NCBI RefSeq assembly: GCF_022539315.1
Contig: NC_066338.1
Coordinates: forward strand, 2,356,001-2,420,000
From: Serinus canaria
Taxonomy: Eukaryota; Chordata; Aves; Passeriformes; Fringillidae
Direction of reading: 5' to 3'
DNA: 64,000 nt
The notes beneath the pieces are model-generated. The model was not told where the DNA came from and did not search any database. It worked only from the letters and a program-made list of their open reading frames with translations. The first letter of the stretch is position 1, and each line of letters starts with the position of its first letter. The position numbers and the translations under genes are program-made. Of this stretch, positions 11,301 through 22,850 are shown piece after piece.

Positions 11301-13206
11301 GGTTCCCGGCGTCTTTCGGCAGAAGCCGCGGTCCGGAGCGCACAGTGACCAGCTCAATGCCTTGTGCGCGAAAAAGCCGCTTCTTCGCCTCCGGGCGTGG
11401 TAGAGCCCAGCAGATGCTGAGACACATTAAACGAAAGCGCAAAGCACCGGGATTGAGTGCAGAGCTCTCAAAGTGAGCCAGGACAAGAAATAACCACTTT
11501 CCAGACGTTTCAGCTTCGTTTAACAGACGAAGGGAAAAAGTTCTCGGGCAACTATTCTTTGCACCTTTCTGAGCTATTTGAAGCACTCTGTGGGGAATCT
11601 TACTTTTTCTTTTCGCCTCGGAGTTGATAGAAATTCAACTAGCTTTAGGAAAACACGTCGGGTAATTCCTACTGTGCTGGCACAGTTTTTTCTTGAGAGA
11701 AAGCCTGGAAAAGTTTTTTCGCTAAGATGTAGGCGGCAAGAGCCGCAGAAGACAGGTTACCGCAACTGGCCGAAGGAAGGTGCCGGTTCCCGGCGTCTTT
11801 CGGCAGAAGCCGCAGTCCGGAGCGCACAGCCACCGGCACAATGCCTTGTGCGCGAACAAGCCGCTTCTTCGCCTCCGGGCGTGGTAGAGCCCAGCAGATG
11901 CTGAGACACATTAATCGAAGGGGCAAAGCACCGGTATTGAGCGCACAGCTCTCGAACTGAACCAGGACAAGAACTAATCACATTCCAGACATTTAAACTT
12001 TGTTTAACAAACGAGGGTAAAAAGTTTTCGGACAACATTTTTTTGCACCTTTCTACGCTTTTTGAAGCACTCCGTGGGGAATCTTACTTTTTCTTTTCGC
12101 CTCGGAGCTAGAAAGAACTCGACTAGCTTTATGAAAAACGTCCGGGGATTTTTCCTGTGCTGGCACAGTTTTTTCTTGAGAGAAAGCCTGGAAAAGCTTT
12201 TTCGCTAAGATGTAGGTGGCAAGAGCCGAAGAAGACGGGTTACTGCAACTGGCCGAAGGAAGGTGCCGGTTCCCAGGGTCTTTCGGCAGAAGCCGCGGTC
12301 CGGAGCGCACAGCGACCGGCACAATGCCTTGTGCGTGAACAAGCCGCTTCTTCGCCTCCGGGCGACGGAGAGCTCGGCAGATGCTGAGACGCGGTAATCG
12401 AAAGCGCAAAGCACCGGGATTGAGTGCACAGCTCTCAAACTGAGCCAGGACAAGAAATAACCACTTTCCAGACATTTAAACTTACGTTAACATAGGAAGG
12501 GAAAAAGTTCTCGGACAACTTTTCTTTGCAACTTTCTAAGGTATTTGAAGCACTCCGTGGGGAATCTTACTTTTTCTTTTCGCCTCTGAGCTAGTAGGAA
12601 CTCGACTAGCTTTATGAAAAAAGTCCGGGGATTCTTCCTGTGCTGGCACAGTTTTTTCTTGAGAGAAAGCCTGGAAAAGTTTTTTCGCTAAGATGTAGGC
12701 GGCAAGAGCCGCAGAAGACGGGTTACCGCTACTCGCCGAAGGTAGGTGCCGGTTCCCGGCGTCTTTCGGCAGAACCCGCGGTGCGGAGCGCACAGCGACC
12801 GGCACAATGCCTTGTGCGCGAACAAGCCGCTTCTTCGCCTCCGCGCGAAGCAGAGCCCAGCAGATGCTTAGACGCGTTAAACGAAAGCGCAAAGCACCGG
12901 GATTGAGTGCTCAGCTCTCAAACTGAGCCATGATAAGAGCTAACCACTTTCCAGACGTTTAAGCTCCGTTTAACAGACAAAGGGAAAAAGTTTTTGGACA
13001 ACTTTTCTTTGGACCTTTCTAAGCTATTTGAAGCACTCCGTGGGGAATCTTACTTTTTCTTTTCGTCTCGGAGCTGATAGGAATTCGAAAGCGCAAAGCC
13101 CCGGGATTGAGTGCAGAGCTCTCAAACTGAGCCAGGACTGGAACTAATCACTTTCCAGACGTTTAAACTTTGTTTAAGAGACGAAGGGAAAAAGTTCTTG
13201 GACAAC
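8346..13206. repeat. Satellite B, block 1: about 484-bp tandem repeat, about 10 copies
   Basis: The marker CTGGCACAGTTTTTTCTTG recurs at about 8770, 9253, 9739, 10224, 10709, 11192, 11677, 12160 and 12642, giving spacings of 482-486 bp. Each unit has two halves. A GC- and CpG-rich half of about 200 bp runs from AAGAGCCGAAGAAGACGGG to GCAAAGCACCGGGATTGAG. An AT-rich half contains CAGACGTTTAAACTTTG, GGGAAAAAGTTCTCGGAC and GGGGAATCTTACTTTTTC. The GC half holds nested inverted repeats (8377-8412 and 8430-8461 in the first unit). The array starts mid-unit after the LTR and ends at GGACAAC, where element E1 begins. I do not recognise a named family. Confidence 0.96.
8377..8461. other. Hairpin-forming GC-rich core of the satellite B unit (first copy)
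   Basis: Outer arms GCCGAA (8377-8382) and TTCGGC (8407-8412) enclose an inner perfect hairpin GCCGG-TTC-CCGGC (8390-8402). A second hairpin, GCACAA-TGCC-TTGTGC (8444-8459), sits inside the competing arms GCGCACA (8430-8436) and TGTGCGC (8455-8461). The same words recur in nearly every B unit with few changes. That folding occurs in vivo is inference. Confidence 0.75.
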
Positions 13207-14453
13207 CCCACCACTTCTAAAATTCTATTTTGAAGTAAAAAAGAACCCATTCAAGCAACTAAGTCTCTGTTCCCATCTGTATAAAATAAGCAGTTCATTT
13301 CCTGCTTTCTTAGCCGATTCTTTAGCTTCTATTATTATGGCAACCTTTTCTTGCTCTTCTAGATTAGAACCAAATTCTTACAGCATATGATGAAACATAG
13401 TTTTGCTGTATCTTATATATCCTATATTCTATATCTTATATTCTTATATACAGAAGTCCAGCAAGGAATTCAGACCTCAAAAGAAGCGTCTGTAGAACAA
13501 GATTCAGCACAACGTTGGGACATATAAGCTGTTTTTCAGGAAAAGCGGCCAAACGGAAACTTTTTAGACTTCTATACGATCCTGGCTGCTTGCTTCCAGA
13601 ACCTGACCTAAGTTGCTGGAAACTAGCTGCAGTATTATTGTGGGCAGTGCTGTGAATGTAGGACATCGTCATTCTTCACTTCCATGGAAAACCTCAAGTG
13701 GAGTCGCATCACTTCTCTTCAAAATTCTGGATTTCTTCGCAAACTGGTAAAATAATGATAAATAAAGTGTTCTGTTCATGAAGTTTGAACCTAATGTTCA
13801 AAACGAAAAAGAAAAAACCATTCAGATATGGTCTGCAATAATACAGCAGAGAGAAGATGAACCAGACTGGCCTACAAAAGAAAGAAGTGAAGCAGAATTT
13901 GGGATATTGGAATACCTTGTGATGAATGATTCAAATAAATCAAGAAATTAAAAATAACCTATTCAAATTCAATCAGTGATGGACAGATAGAGAAAAAGGA
14001 CTAATTACTACTAATATTTCTTTCATTCCCCAAGAAGAAGGGCAATGATCCTCTTGAATGCACAGAAGATTTTTGGAAAAGACAGCAGCCTTCTTCTTGC
14101 CAACATATTCCTCAGAACTCCAGGAGACAAATCATTTGAGCTATGAGGAGCTTTCTCTCTGTCAAACTTCCAGAGCATAGCCAATATTATCTTCCTTTAG
14201 GGATCCTCGCCTCCCTGGGGCAGTGGTGGATAGTCTACAGCCCCGGTACATCAGCCAGACACTCCGCCTTATTTCCCATGGCTTCTGCAGCAAGGACATC
14301 ATCTCCACTGGCTTTCTAGCCAAAATATATGCAAGGCACAACAAAGAACATAGCCAAAACCTTGAGCACAGCTTATGGGCTTTGAAAGAAAAATCTCAGG
14401 ATGGCAATACTGGATCTTCTGATCCAAACCATCAGGAAACCTTTCTTTAGAGG
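13207..14453. other. E1 left part, unidentified AT-rich sequence
   Basis: About 1.25 kb, AT-rich, with an ATATC/TATAT-rich tract near 13409-13452. All frames are short and interrupted. The stretch is present in all three E copies with only small changes. It could be degraded internal sequence of an LTR element, since it sits directly upstream of the LTR at 14454, but I recognise no retroviral domain. Confidence 0.5.
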
Positions 14454-15106
14454 TGTTGGGAAAGACGAAAGTTTGACAAGAAAGTCTCACAGATATGTAT
14501 GCTTGGCAGAAAGATTTTGAATGTGGAGTCTGAAGAAAGAATAGAGTTGGAAGCAAGTTTTCATCTAGAAGGAATGAATTGCTGAGCCAGTCTTACTGGA
14601 TAACCAAGGAGGCAAAAGGTATGTTAGTTAGAAGGGGCTTTTATGACTTAGAGCAAAGGATAAACCCACCCCAAAGAAGAAGATGATTTCACCAAGCTGG
14701 AAGATAGCACAGGCAAACAAGTCAGCAAATGTGGCAAGCAGAAAAAAGGTCTCCGAATGTTCCACTGCCAAGAAAACTGAAAAACAACTTTCAGCTTCAA
14801 CTGTAATGTACTGACTTTTAGTGAGTGGAGAATAGTAACATGACTATGGTAATTAGAGTAGTTATGATAGGCTATAGATAAGAGCTAAGGGATAGATTGG
14901 TTCTACTGTATGAAGATGCTCAGCAAAGTATATAATGCATTGTAACCAAAACCAAGGGCTCTCCAGGCCTGCCTACAACTACAGCTGACAGATGTAGGTA
15001 CAGGCTCTGTCACCCACCACCCTGGGCTGCTGCAACATCTTGGATGGAATAAACTGCATTTTGGAGAGCCGCCTGGAGTCCCGCATCCCTCAATTAGGCT
15101 CTTACA
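14454..15106 (+). mobile_element. LTR (653 bp) nested in E1
   Basis: It begins TGTTGGGAAAGACGAAAG and ends AATTAGGCTCTTACA, with AATAAA at 15048-15053, 53 bp before the end. Its first ~140 bp resemble the start of the solo LTR at 23563-24210 (read on the minus strand), including GGCA(G)AAAGATTTTGA and GCAAG(C/T)TTT, and the two are of nearly equal length (653 and 648 bp). The flanking pentamers AGAGG (left) and TGAGG (right) may be a decayed target duplication with one mismatch. The same flanks occur in copies 2 and 3, so this LTR was in place before E multiplied. Confidence 0.75.
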
Positions 15107-15307
15107 TGAGGTGAAAAACTCTTCTGTCTATTGTACAAAAAAATAGCTATGTAATCTAGAGTTGCATGACCCAATATTTCTATTGAATAGGAACAATTTT
15201 TATCAATATTATGGATCCACTTCTTTTCAGTGTGTTTGGTAAAAAACGTCAAGTATCCTTTAAAAGGAATTATTGGATGCGTACTGAGTACTACGGATTA
15301 GTTAAAG
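15107..15307. other. E1 spacer between two LTR-like modules, unidentified
   Basis: About 200 bp of AT-rich sequence with no convincing frame, conserved in all three E copies. I see no recognisable element here. Confidence 0.4.
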
Positions 15308-15560
15308 TGTTGGTTTGGCATGGCTTGGTTTTTGGTGGGGAGGGAAGAAGTCAGCCACAGAAGTGATTTTTTGTGGAAAGCTCCTAGAAACTTCCTCCAT
15401 GCCTGGCAAAGTGAATCCCTGCTTGGCACTAAGAACAGACATGCTGCTAAGCCAATTACAGAAGCTGGTAGTGCCTCGGTGATATATTTAGGAAGGAAAT
15501 CAAAACTGCAGCCAGTTGAATTTGAAGTTGGGAAGCTTTTGGGTTGGCACCTCTCCTGGT
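15308..15560 (+). mobile_element. ERVL-like LTR fragment in E1
   Basis: It starts TGTTGGTTTGGCATGGCTTG and continues with a GGTGGGGAGGGAAG purine run, CTCCTAGAAACTTCCTCCAT and a GGTAGTGCCTCGGTGATAT segment. This word order matches my recollection of a very common bird ERVL-type LTR. The right end is not clear: no CA terminus or AATAAA is seen before the next module, so it is probably truncated. The family name needs a repeat-library search. Confidence 0.55.
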
Positions 15561-15706
15561 TTGAAAGCAAAACCAGTGAGACACTCTGCTGCAGAGGGTG
15601 TTTATTATTGTTAATGCAGTTCTTGTAGTCCGTTTTATAATCCTTCCTATTTTGTGCTGTTCTAGCATATGTTATTATTAATGGATTGTTCCTTTCCCCC
15701 ATGCAG

Positions 15707-16190
15707 TGTTGGTTTTTCCCCATAGACCTGCCCTTTTGTTCCCTGTTCCTTCTCCCATTGAACATCAACCCCTCCCCAAGCCTGCCCCTTTCTCTAGAAA
15801 CTTCCCTATCAATTTTGTGCCATTCGAAACCCCATTGGTTTGTTCAAGTTATTCTCCTCCCTTGTAGTCCCCCTACTGGTTTAAACATTTTGTTGCCCGC
15901 CTTGTGTTCCACCCCCACTTTCTCCCAGTTGCTTCAAGATTGTATCCTCCCCTGGGACCTCCCCCTTTTAGAAGTTGATGTTTGGCTCAGTTCCCTGGGC
16001 CAGGGCCTCCCGGCCAGCGCCCGTTGGGTTTGGGGGCATTGCTTCCCCCGCCGGGACCTGGACCTCCGTTCTGTGAGCCAGGTCTGGGCTCTCTATTCCT
16101 ACCATGGGGTGCAGGGCCCCCTGAAAACGGTGGCTGGTGGATCATCCTGTTTGGGGTCTCAGTGGACCACTCTCTGCTACAGCTCTTTCA
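15707..16190 (+). mobile_element. Pyrimidine-rich, possibly LTR-derived module of E1
   Basis: It begins TGTTGGTTTTTCCCCATAG and stays C/T-rich for about 300 bp, then becomes GC-rich around GGGCCAGGGCCTCCCGGCC, and ends at CTGCTACAGCTCTTTC before an A-rich run. The TGTTGG start suggests another LTR-type insertion, but no end or target duplication is visible. A 191-codon frame from 15686 starts at TTG and is not kept in E2, so I do not call a gene. Confidence 0.4.
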
Positions 16191-16236
16191 AAAGAAAAAA
16201 AAACAAAACCAAAAAGAAAAACAATCAAACAAACAA
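16191..16236. repeat. A-rich low-complexity run in E1
   Basis: Runs of A broken by single C or G, including CAATCAAACAAAC. The counterparts in E2 (about 41581-41640) and E3 (about 52223-52285) vary in length, as expected for replication slippage or homopolymer sequencing error. Confidence 0.8.
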
Positions 16237-16632
16237 AAAAAAACTAATTAGAAAAGGTTGAAAGAGCTGGCAGCTCAAAAAATTTTTGCAAGTCTGTTTC
16301 AGGACAAAAAGGACTTTCCACACTGTCAAAGAGGAACATCTTCAGTTTGGACTTTTTCCAGAAACTCAGCTGTTTGGACTTGAAGCAATGAACTTTGCTT
16401 GGCCTGTTTTTGCATTTTCTTCTATTTTAAGATTGTTTTGGTGATGTGATGGGAATTTGGTGTTCTGCAGGTGAAGAATTTCCCTGATGGTTCCACACCA
16501 GCATTTGATTGATATTTTGATTGGCAAAACATAACAAAAAATGCCTCTCAGATGTTTGTTCTTTCCTCTGCTTGTTCCAACAGATGAAATTGCAAACATT
16601 TTTCTTTTTAATTGTTTTTAATATAAAAAGGG
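16237..16632 (+). mobile_element. Retroelement 3' internal remnant with polypurine tract
   Basis: Directly upstream of the LTR at 16633 lies non-coding, frame-broken sequence ending in ATATAAAAAGGG (16621-16632). A purine run touching a TG-starting LTR fits the plus-strand priming site of a retrovirus-like element. No env domain is recognisable. E2 carries about 79 extra bases in this part (about 41841-41919). Confidence 0.6.
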
Positions 16633-17021
16633 TGAGATGTCACCAACATATTTTATGAGAAATCCTTTACTTAGGATTTTTCCTCTCCTGAGAGCTGAGA
16701 TCCTCAGGAACAAACTGTAAACAATTCTTATCTGCTACTGTGGAATGCAACAGGGAGAAATCTGTGATTGGCCCCGTCAGACTGTTTGCAATTAAGAGCC
16801 TATCACAGGACACCTGTTCTGCTGGTCTCAGTCTGAGAAGACCTGAGTTTACATTCTATTCTATTCTTAGCATAGCCTTGTAGTGAAACCTTTCTCTTTA
16901 TCCTTTTAGCATAGTTTTTATATCTTATATATCATATAAAAATAAATCAAGCCTTCTGATGCATGGAGCCAACTGTCTCGTCTCTTCCCTCATCCTGGGA
17001 CCCCAGGAAAACCATGAAACA
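16633..17021 (+). mobile_element. 3' LTR (389 bp) closing E1
   Basis: It runs from TGAGATGTCACCAACATA to CCATGAAACA, with a TATATCATATAAAAATAAATC stretch holding AATAAA at 16941-16946, about 75 bp before the end. After it the sequence enters satellite C at GGTGCCAGCTTG. The corresponding LTRs are 42090-42474 and 52666-53055. No matching 5' LTR exists at the left end of E, so the provirus was truncated before duplication. The start could instead be TGTCACC at 16639. Confidence 0.7.
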
Positions 17022-18129
17022 GGTGCCAGCTTGCGTCTGGGAGGCATCCTGCGCAATGCGGAATTTTAGGAGCAAGAAGGCTGCTCTGAGCCACAGGCCC
17101 TGGATCACCAATGCTGCTCTTTTCCCAGGAAACAAGACTCACGAACCATGGGTCATGGTGTCAGATTGCAGGAGGTACTTGGCACTCTCAAACCAGCCCA
17201 AGTTGGCACTCCTCTCAGCTTGGTCTGGTGAGGCATCCTGCACAATCCGGAATTTTAGGAGCCAGAAGGCTGCTCCGAGCCACAAGCCCTGGAACAAAAA
17301 CTTTACCCCATTTCCCAGGTTTGGAAAACTCACCAACCCTAGTTCTAGGAGTCAGTTTGCAGAAGGTACTTGGCACTCTCAAACAAGCCCAAGTTGGCAC
17401 TGCTGCCAGCGTGGGTCTGGGAGGCATGCTGCGCAATGCGGAGTTTTAGGAGAGAGTAGCATGCTCCGAGCCACAGGCCCTGAAACAACCAACGCTGCCC
17501 CTTTTTCCTGGAAACATAGCTCACCAACCCTGGTTCTAGGTTTCAGATTGCAGGAGGTACTTGGCACTCTCAAATCAGCCCAAGTGGGCACTGCTGCCAG
17601 CTTGGGTCTGGGAGGCATCCTGCGCAATGCGGAATTTTTTGAGCCAGAACGCTGCTCTGAGCCACAGGCCCTGGAACAAAAACACCGCCCGTTTTCCTGG
17701 CGAAACAAGACTCACCAACCCTGGTTCTAGGGGTCAGTCTGCTGGAGGTACTTGGCGCTCTCAAAGAAGCCAGAGTTCGCACTGGTGCCAGCTTGGTCCT
17801 TGGAGGCATTCTGCATAATGAGGTATTTTAGGAGCCAGAAGGCTGCTCTGAGCCACAAGCCCTGGAACACCAAGGCAACACTGCACCTTTTTCCTGGAAG
17901 CAAGACTCACGAACCCTGGTCCTTGGCGTCAGTTTTCAGGAGGTACTTGGAATTCTCAAACCAGCCTGACTTGGCACTGGTGCCAGCTTGGTCCTATGAG
18001 GCATCCTGCACAATGCAGAATTTTTTGAGCCAGAAGGCTGCTCTGAGCCACAGGCCCTGGAGCACCAACACCGCCTGTTTTCCTGGAGAAACAAGACTCA
18101 CCAACCCTGGTTCTAGGGGTCAGTTTTCA

Positions 18130-19770
18130 GGAGGTACTTGGCACTCTCAGACAAGCCCAAGTTGGCACTGGTGCCAACTTGTTCCTGGTAGGCATCCTGC
18201 AAAATGCGGAATTTTAGGAGCCAGAAGGCTGCTCAGAGCCACAGGCCCTGGAACAACCAACGCTGCCCCTTTTCCCTGGAAAACAAGCTCACCAAACCTG
18301 GTTCTAGGATTCAGTTTTCATGAGGTACTTGGCACTCTCAACCCAGCCCAAGTGGGCACTGGTTCCAGCTTGGTCCGGGAAGGCATCCTGCACAATGTAG
18401 AATTTAGGAGCCAGAAGGCTGCTCTGAGCCACAGGCCCTGGATCACCAATGCTGCCCCTTTCCCTGGAAACAAAGCTCACTAGCCCTGGTTCATGGTGTC
18501 AGATCGCAGGAGGTACTTGGCACTCTCAAACCAGCCAGAGTTGGCACTGCTGCCAGCTTGGGTCTGGGAGGCGTCCTGCACAATGCGGAATTTTAGGAGC
18601 CAGAAGGCTGCTCTGAGCCACAAGCCCAGGAACACCAATACAACGTAGCACATTTTCCTGGAAGCAAGACTCACCATCCCTGGTTCTTGGAGTCAGTTTT
18701 CAGGAGGTACTTGGCACTCTCAAACCAGCCTGACTTGGCACTGGTGCCAGCTTGGTCCTGGGAGGCATCGTGCGCAATGCGGAATTGTAGGAGCCAGAAG
18801 GCTGCTCCGATTACCAGGGCCTGGAACACAAACAATGCCCGTTTTCCGGGAGAAACAAGACGCACCATCCCTGGTTCTAGGGGTCAGTTTTCAGGAAGTA
18901 CTTGGCACTCTCAAACAAGCCCAAGTTTCCACTGGTGCCAGCTTGGATCTGGGAGGCGTCCTGCGCAATGCGGAATTATAAGAGCCAGAAGGCTGCTCTG
19001 AGCCACAAGCCCAAGAACACCAACACAACAGTGCACCTTTTCCTGGAAGCAAGACTCACCAACCCTGGTTCTTGGAGTCAGTTTTCAGGAGGTACTTGGC
19101 ACTCTCAAACCAGCCTGACTTGGCACTGGTGCCAGCTTGGTCCTGGGAGGCATCCTGCGCAATGTGGAATTTTTTGAGCCAGAAGGCTGCTCCGAGCCAC
19201 CGGCCCTGGAACAACAGTGCTGCCGTTTTCCCAGGAAACAAGATTCACTAACCGTAGTTCATGGTGTCAGATTGGAGGAGGTACTTGGCACACTCAAACC
19301 AGCCCAAGTTTCCACTGGTGCCAGCTTAGACCTGGGAGGCATCCTGCACAATGCGGAATTTTAGGAGCCAGAAGGCTGCTCTGAGCCACAAGTCCTGGAA
19401 CACCAACACAACGTTGCACCTTTTTCCTGGAAGCATGACTCACCAACCCTGGTTCTTGGAGTCAATTTTCAGGAGGTACTTGGCACTCTCAAACCAGCCT
19501 GACTTGGCACTGGTGCCAGCTTGGTCCTGGGAGGCATCGTGCGCAATGCGGAATTTTAGGAGCCAGAAGGCTGCTCCTAGCCATAAGTCCTGGAACAAGA
19601 ACGAAACGCTGCCCGTATTCCTGGAGAAACAAGACGCACCAAACCTGGTTCATGGTGTCAGTTTGCAGGAGGTACTTGGCACTCTCAATCCAGCCCAATA
19701 GGCACTGGTGCCAGCTTGGTCCTGGGAGGCCTCCTGCGCAATGCAGAATTTTAGGAGCCAGAAGGCTGCT
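18130..19770. repeat. Satellite C segmental duplication, copy 1
   Basis: This 1.64-kb run of about 8.5 satellite units is nearly base-identical to 21210-22850 (offset 3,080-3,079 bp), including private variants such as CAGATCGCAGGAGG and CCGATTACCAGGGCC. Neighbouring units inside each block are far less alike, so the block was duplicated as a unit. A 0.6-kb stretch just before it (17577-18175) is duplicated at 20271-20870 with a different offset (2,694 bp). Confidence 0.85.
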
Positions 19771-21209
19771 CTGAGCCACTAGCCCGGGAACAAAATCTTT
19801 GCTCCATTTCCCAGGTTAGGAAAACTCACCAACCCTAGTTCGCGGAGTCAGTTTTCAGGAAGTACTTGGCACTCTTAAACCACCCAGAGTTGGCACTGCT
19901 GCCAGCTTGGTCCTGGGAGGCATCCTGCACAATGCGGAATTTTAGGAGCAAGAAGGCTGCTCTGAGCCACAAGCCCTGGAACACCAACGCAGCACTGTAC
20001 CTTTTTCCTGGAAGCAAGACTCACCAACCCTGGTTCTTGGAGTCAATTTTCAGGAGGTACTTGGAACTCTCAAACCAACCTGAGTTGGCACTGGTGCCAG
20101 CTTGGTCCTGGGAGGCATCCTGCACAATGCGGAATTTTAGGAGCAAGAAGGCTGCTCTGAGCTACAAGCCCTGGAACACCAACGCAACTCTGCATCTTTT
20201 TCCTGGAAGAAAGACTCACCAACCCTGGTTCTTAAAGTCAGTTTTCAGGAGGTACTTGGCACTCTAAAACCAGCCCAAGTGGGCACTGGTGCCAGCTTGG
20301 GTCTGGGAGGCATCCTGCGCAATGCAGAATTTTTTGAGCCAGAAGGCTGCTCTGAGCCGCAGGCCCTGGAACAAAAACACCGCCCGTTTTCCTGGAGAAA
20401 CAAGACTCACCAACCCTGGTTCTAGGGGTTAGTCTGCTGGAGGTACTTGGCGCTCTCAAAGAAGCCAGAGTTCGCACTGGTGCCAGCATGGTCCTGGAAG
20501 GCATCCTGCACAATGCGGAATTTTAGAGGCCAGAAGGCTGCTCTGAGCAAGAAGACCTGGAACACCAAGGCAACACTGCACCTTTTTCCTGGAAGCAAGA
20601 CTCACGAACCCTGGTCCTTGGCGTCAGTTTTCAGGAGGTACTTGGAATTCTCAAACCAGCCTGACTTGGCACTGGTGCCAGCTTGGTCCTATGAGGCATC
20701 CTGCACAATGCAGAATTTTTTGAGCCAGAAGGCTGCTCTGAGCCACAGGCCCTGGAGCACCAACACCGCCTGTTTTCCTGGAGAAACAGGACGCACAAAC
20801 CCTGGTTCTAGGGGTCAGTTTTCAGGAGGTACGTGGCACTCTCAGACAAGCCCAAGTTGGCACTGGTGCCAACTTGTTCCTGGGAGGCAGCGTGCGCAAT
20901 GCGGAATTTTAGGAGACAGAAGGCTGCTCTGAGCCACAAGCCCTGGAACACCAACACAACGGTGCACCTTTTCCTGGAAGCAACACTCACCAACCCTGGT
21001 TCTTGGAGTCAGTTTTCAGAAGGTACTTGGCACTCTCAAACCAGCCTGACTTGGCACTGGTGCCAGCTTGGTCCTGAAAGGCATCGTGCGCAATGCGGAA
21101 TTGTAGGAGCCAGAAGGCTGCTCCGATTACCAGGCCCTGGAACACAAACAATGCCCGTTTTCCGGGAGAAAAAAGACGCACCAACCCTGGTTCTAGGGGT
21201 CAGATTTTA

Positions 21210-22850
21210 GGAGGTACTTGGCACTCTCAGACAAGCCCAAGTTGGCACTGGTGCCAACTTGTTCCTGGTAGGCATCCTGCAAAATGCGGAATTTTAGGAG
21301 CCAGAAGGCTGCTCAGAGCCACAGGCCCTGGAACAACCAACGCTGCCCCTTTTCCCTGGAAACATAGCTCACCAAACCTGGTTCTAGGATTCAGTTTTCA
21401 TGAGGTACTTGGCACTCTCAAACCAGCCCAAGTGGGCACTGGTTCCAGCTTGGTCCGGGAAGGCATCCTGCACAATGTAGAATTTAGGAGCCAGAAGGCT
21501 GCTCTGAGCCACAGGCCCTGGATCACCAATGCTGCCCCTTTCCCTGGAAACAAAGCTCACTAGCCCTGGTTCATGGTGTCAGATCGCAGGAGGTACTTGG
21601 CACTCTCAAACCAGCCAGAGTTGGCACTGCTGCCAGCTTGGGTCTGGGAGGCGTCCTGCACAATGCGGAATTTTAGGAGCCAGAAGGCTGCTCTGAGCCA
21701 CAAGCCCAGGAACACCAATACAACGTAGCACATTTTCCTGGAAGCAAGACTCACCATCCCTGGTTCTTGGAGTCAGTTTTCAGGAGGTACTTGGCACTCT
21801 CAAACCAGCCTGACTTGGCACTGGTGCCAGCTTGGTCCTGGGAGGCATCGTGCGCAATGCGGAATTGTAGGAGCCAGAAGGCTGCTCCGATTACCAGGGC
21901 CTGGAACACAAACAATGCCCGTTTCCGGGAGAAACAAGACGCACCATCCCTGGTTCTAGGGGTCAGTTTTCAGGAAGTACTTGGCACTCTCAAACAGCCC
22001 AAGTTTCCACTGGTGCCAGCTTGGATCTGGGAGGCGTCCTGCGCAATGCGGAATTATAAGAGCCAGAAGGCTGCTCTGAGCCACAAGCCCAAGAACACCA
22101 ACACAACAGTGCACCTTTTCCTGGAAGCAAGACTCACCAACCCTGGTTCTTGGAGTCAGTTTTCAGGAGGTACTTGGCACTCTCAAACCAGCCTGACTTG
22201 GCACTGGTGCCAGCTTGGTCCTGGGAGGCATCCTGCGCAATGTGGAATTTTTTGAGCCAGAAGGCTGCTCCGAGCCACCGGCCCTGGAACAACAGTGCTG
22301 CCGTTTTCCCAGGAAACAAGATTCACTAACCGTAGTTCATGGTGTCAGATTGGAGGAGGTACTTGGCACACTCAAACCAGCCCAAGTTTCCACTGGTGCC
22401 AGCTTAGACCTGGGAGGCATCCTGCACAATGCGGAATTTTAGGAGCCAGAAGGCTGCTCTGAGCCACAAGTCCTGGAACACCAACACAACGTTGCACCTT
22501 TTTCCTGGAAGCATGACTCACCAACCCTGGTTCTTGGAGTCAGTTTTCAGGAGGTACTTGGCACTCTCAAACCAGCCTGACTTGGCACTGGTGCCAGCTT
22601 GGTCCTGGGAGGCATCCTGCAAAATGCGGAATTTTAGGAGCCAGAAGGCTGCTCCTAGCCATAAGTCCTGGAACAAGAACGAAACGCTGCCCGTATTCCT
22701 GGAGAAACAAGACGCACCAAACCTGGTTCATGGTGTCAGTTTGCAGGAGGTACTTGGCACTCTCAATCCAGCCCAAATAGGCACTGGTGCCAGCTTGGTC
22801 CTGGGAGGCCTCCTGCGCAATGCAGAATTTTAGGAGCCAGAAGGCTGCTC
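21210..22850. repeat. Satellite C segmental duplication, copy 2
   Basis: Second copy of the 18130-19770 block. Differences are mainly single-base losses (TTTTCC to TTTCC near 21921, AACAAG to AACAG near 21996) and a few substitutions. The low divergence marks a recent event. Confidence 0.85.

Larger units (their letters stand above)
13207..17021 (+). mobile_element. Composite element E, copy 1 (mosaic of LTR-retroelement pieces)
   Basis: A 3,815-bp non-satellite block lies between satellites B and C. It occurs again at 38601-42474 and 49243-53055 with the same ends (CCACCACTTCTAAAATTC on the left, ACCATGAAACA or ACCATGTAACA on the right). Inside are an unidentified 1.25-kb AT-rich part, a full 653-bp LTR (14454-15106), an ERVL-like LTR fragment from 15308, a pyrimidine-rich module from 15707, an A-rich run, and a retroviral-type 3' end with purine tract and LTR (16633-17021). 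No intact gag, pol or env frame is visible. Because all three copies share the nested structure, the mosaic formed before the block was duplicated. Confidence 0.85.

Noticed and set aside
15686..16261. 191-codon frame in E1
   Set aside because: It starts at TTG, runs through pyrimidine-rich and A-rich low-complexity DNA, and is not kept intact in E2 or E3.
13207..17021. Intact endogenous retrovirus with coding genes in E
   Set aside because: There is no paired 5' LTR, no primer-binding site that I can place, and no gag, pol or env motif. Only LTR and 3' remnant sequence is visible.
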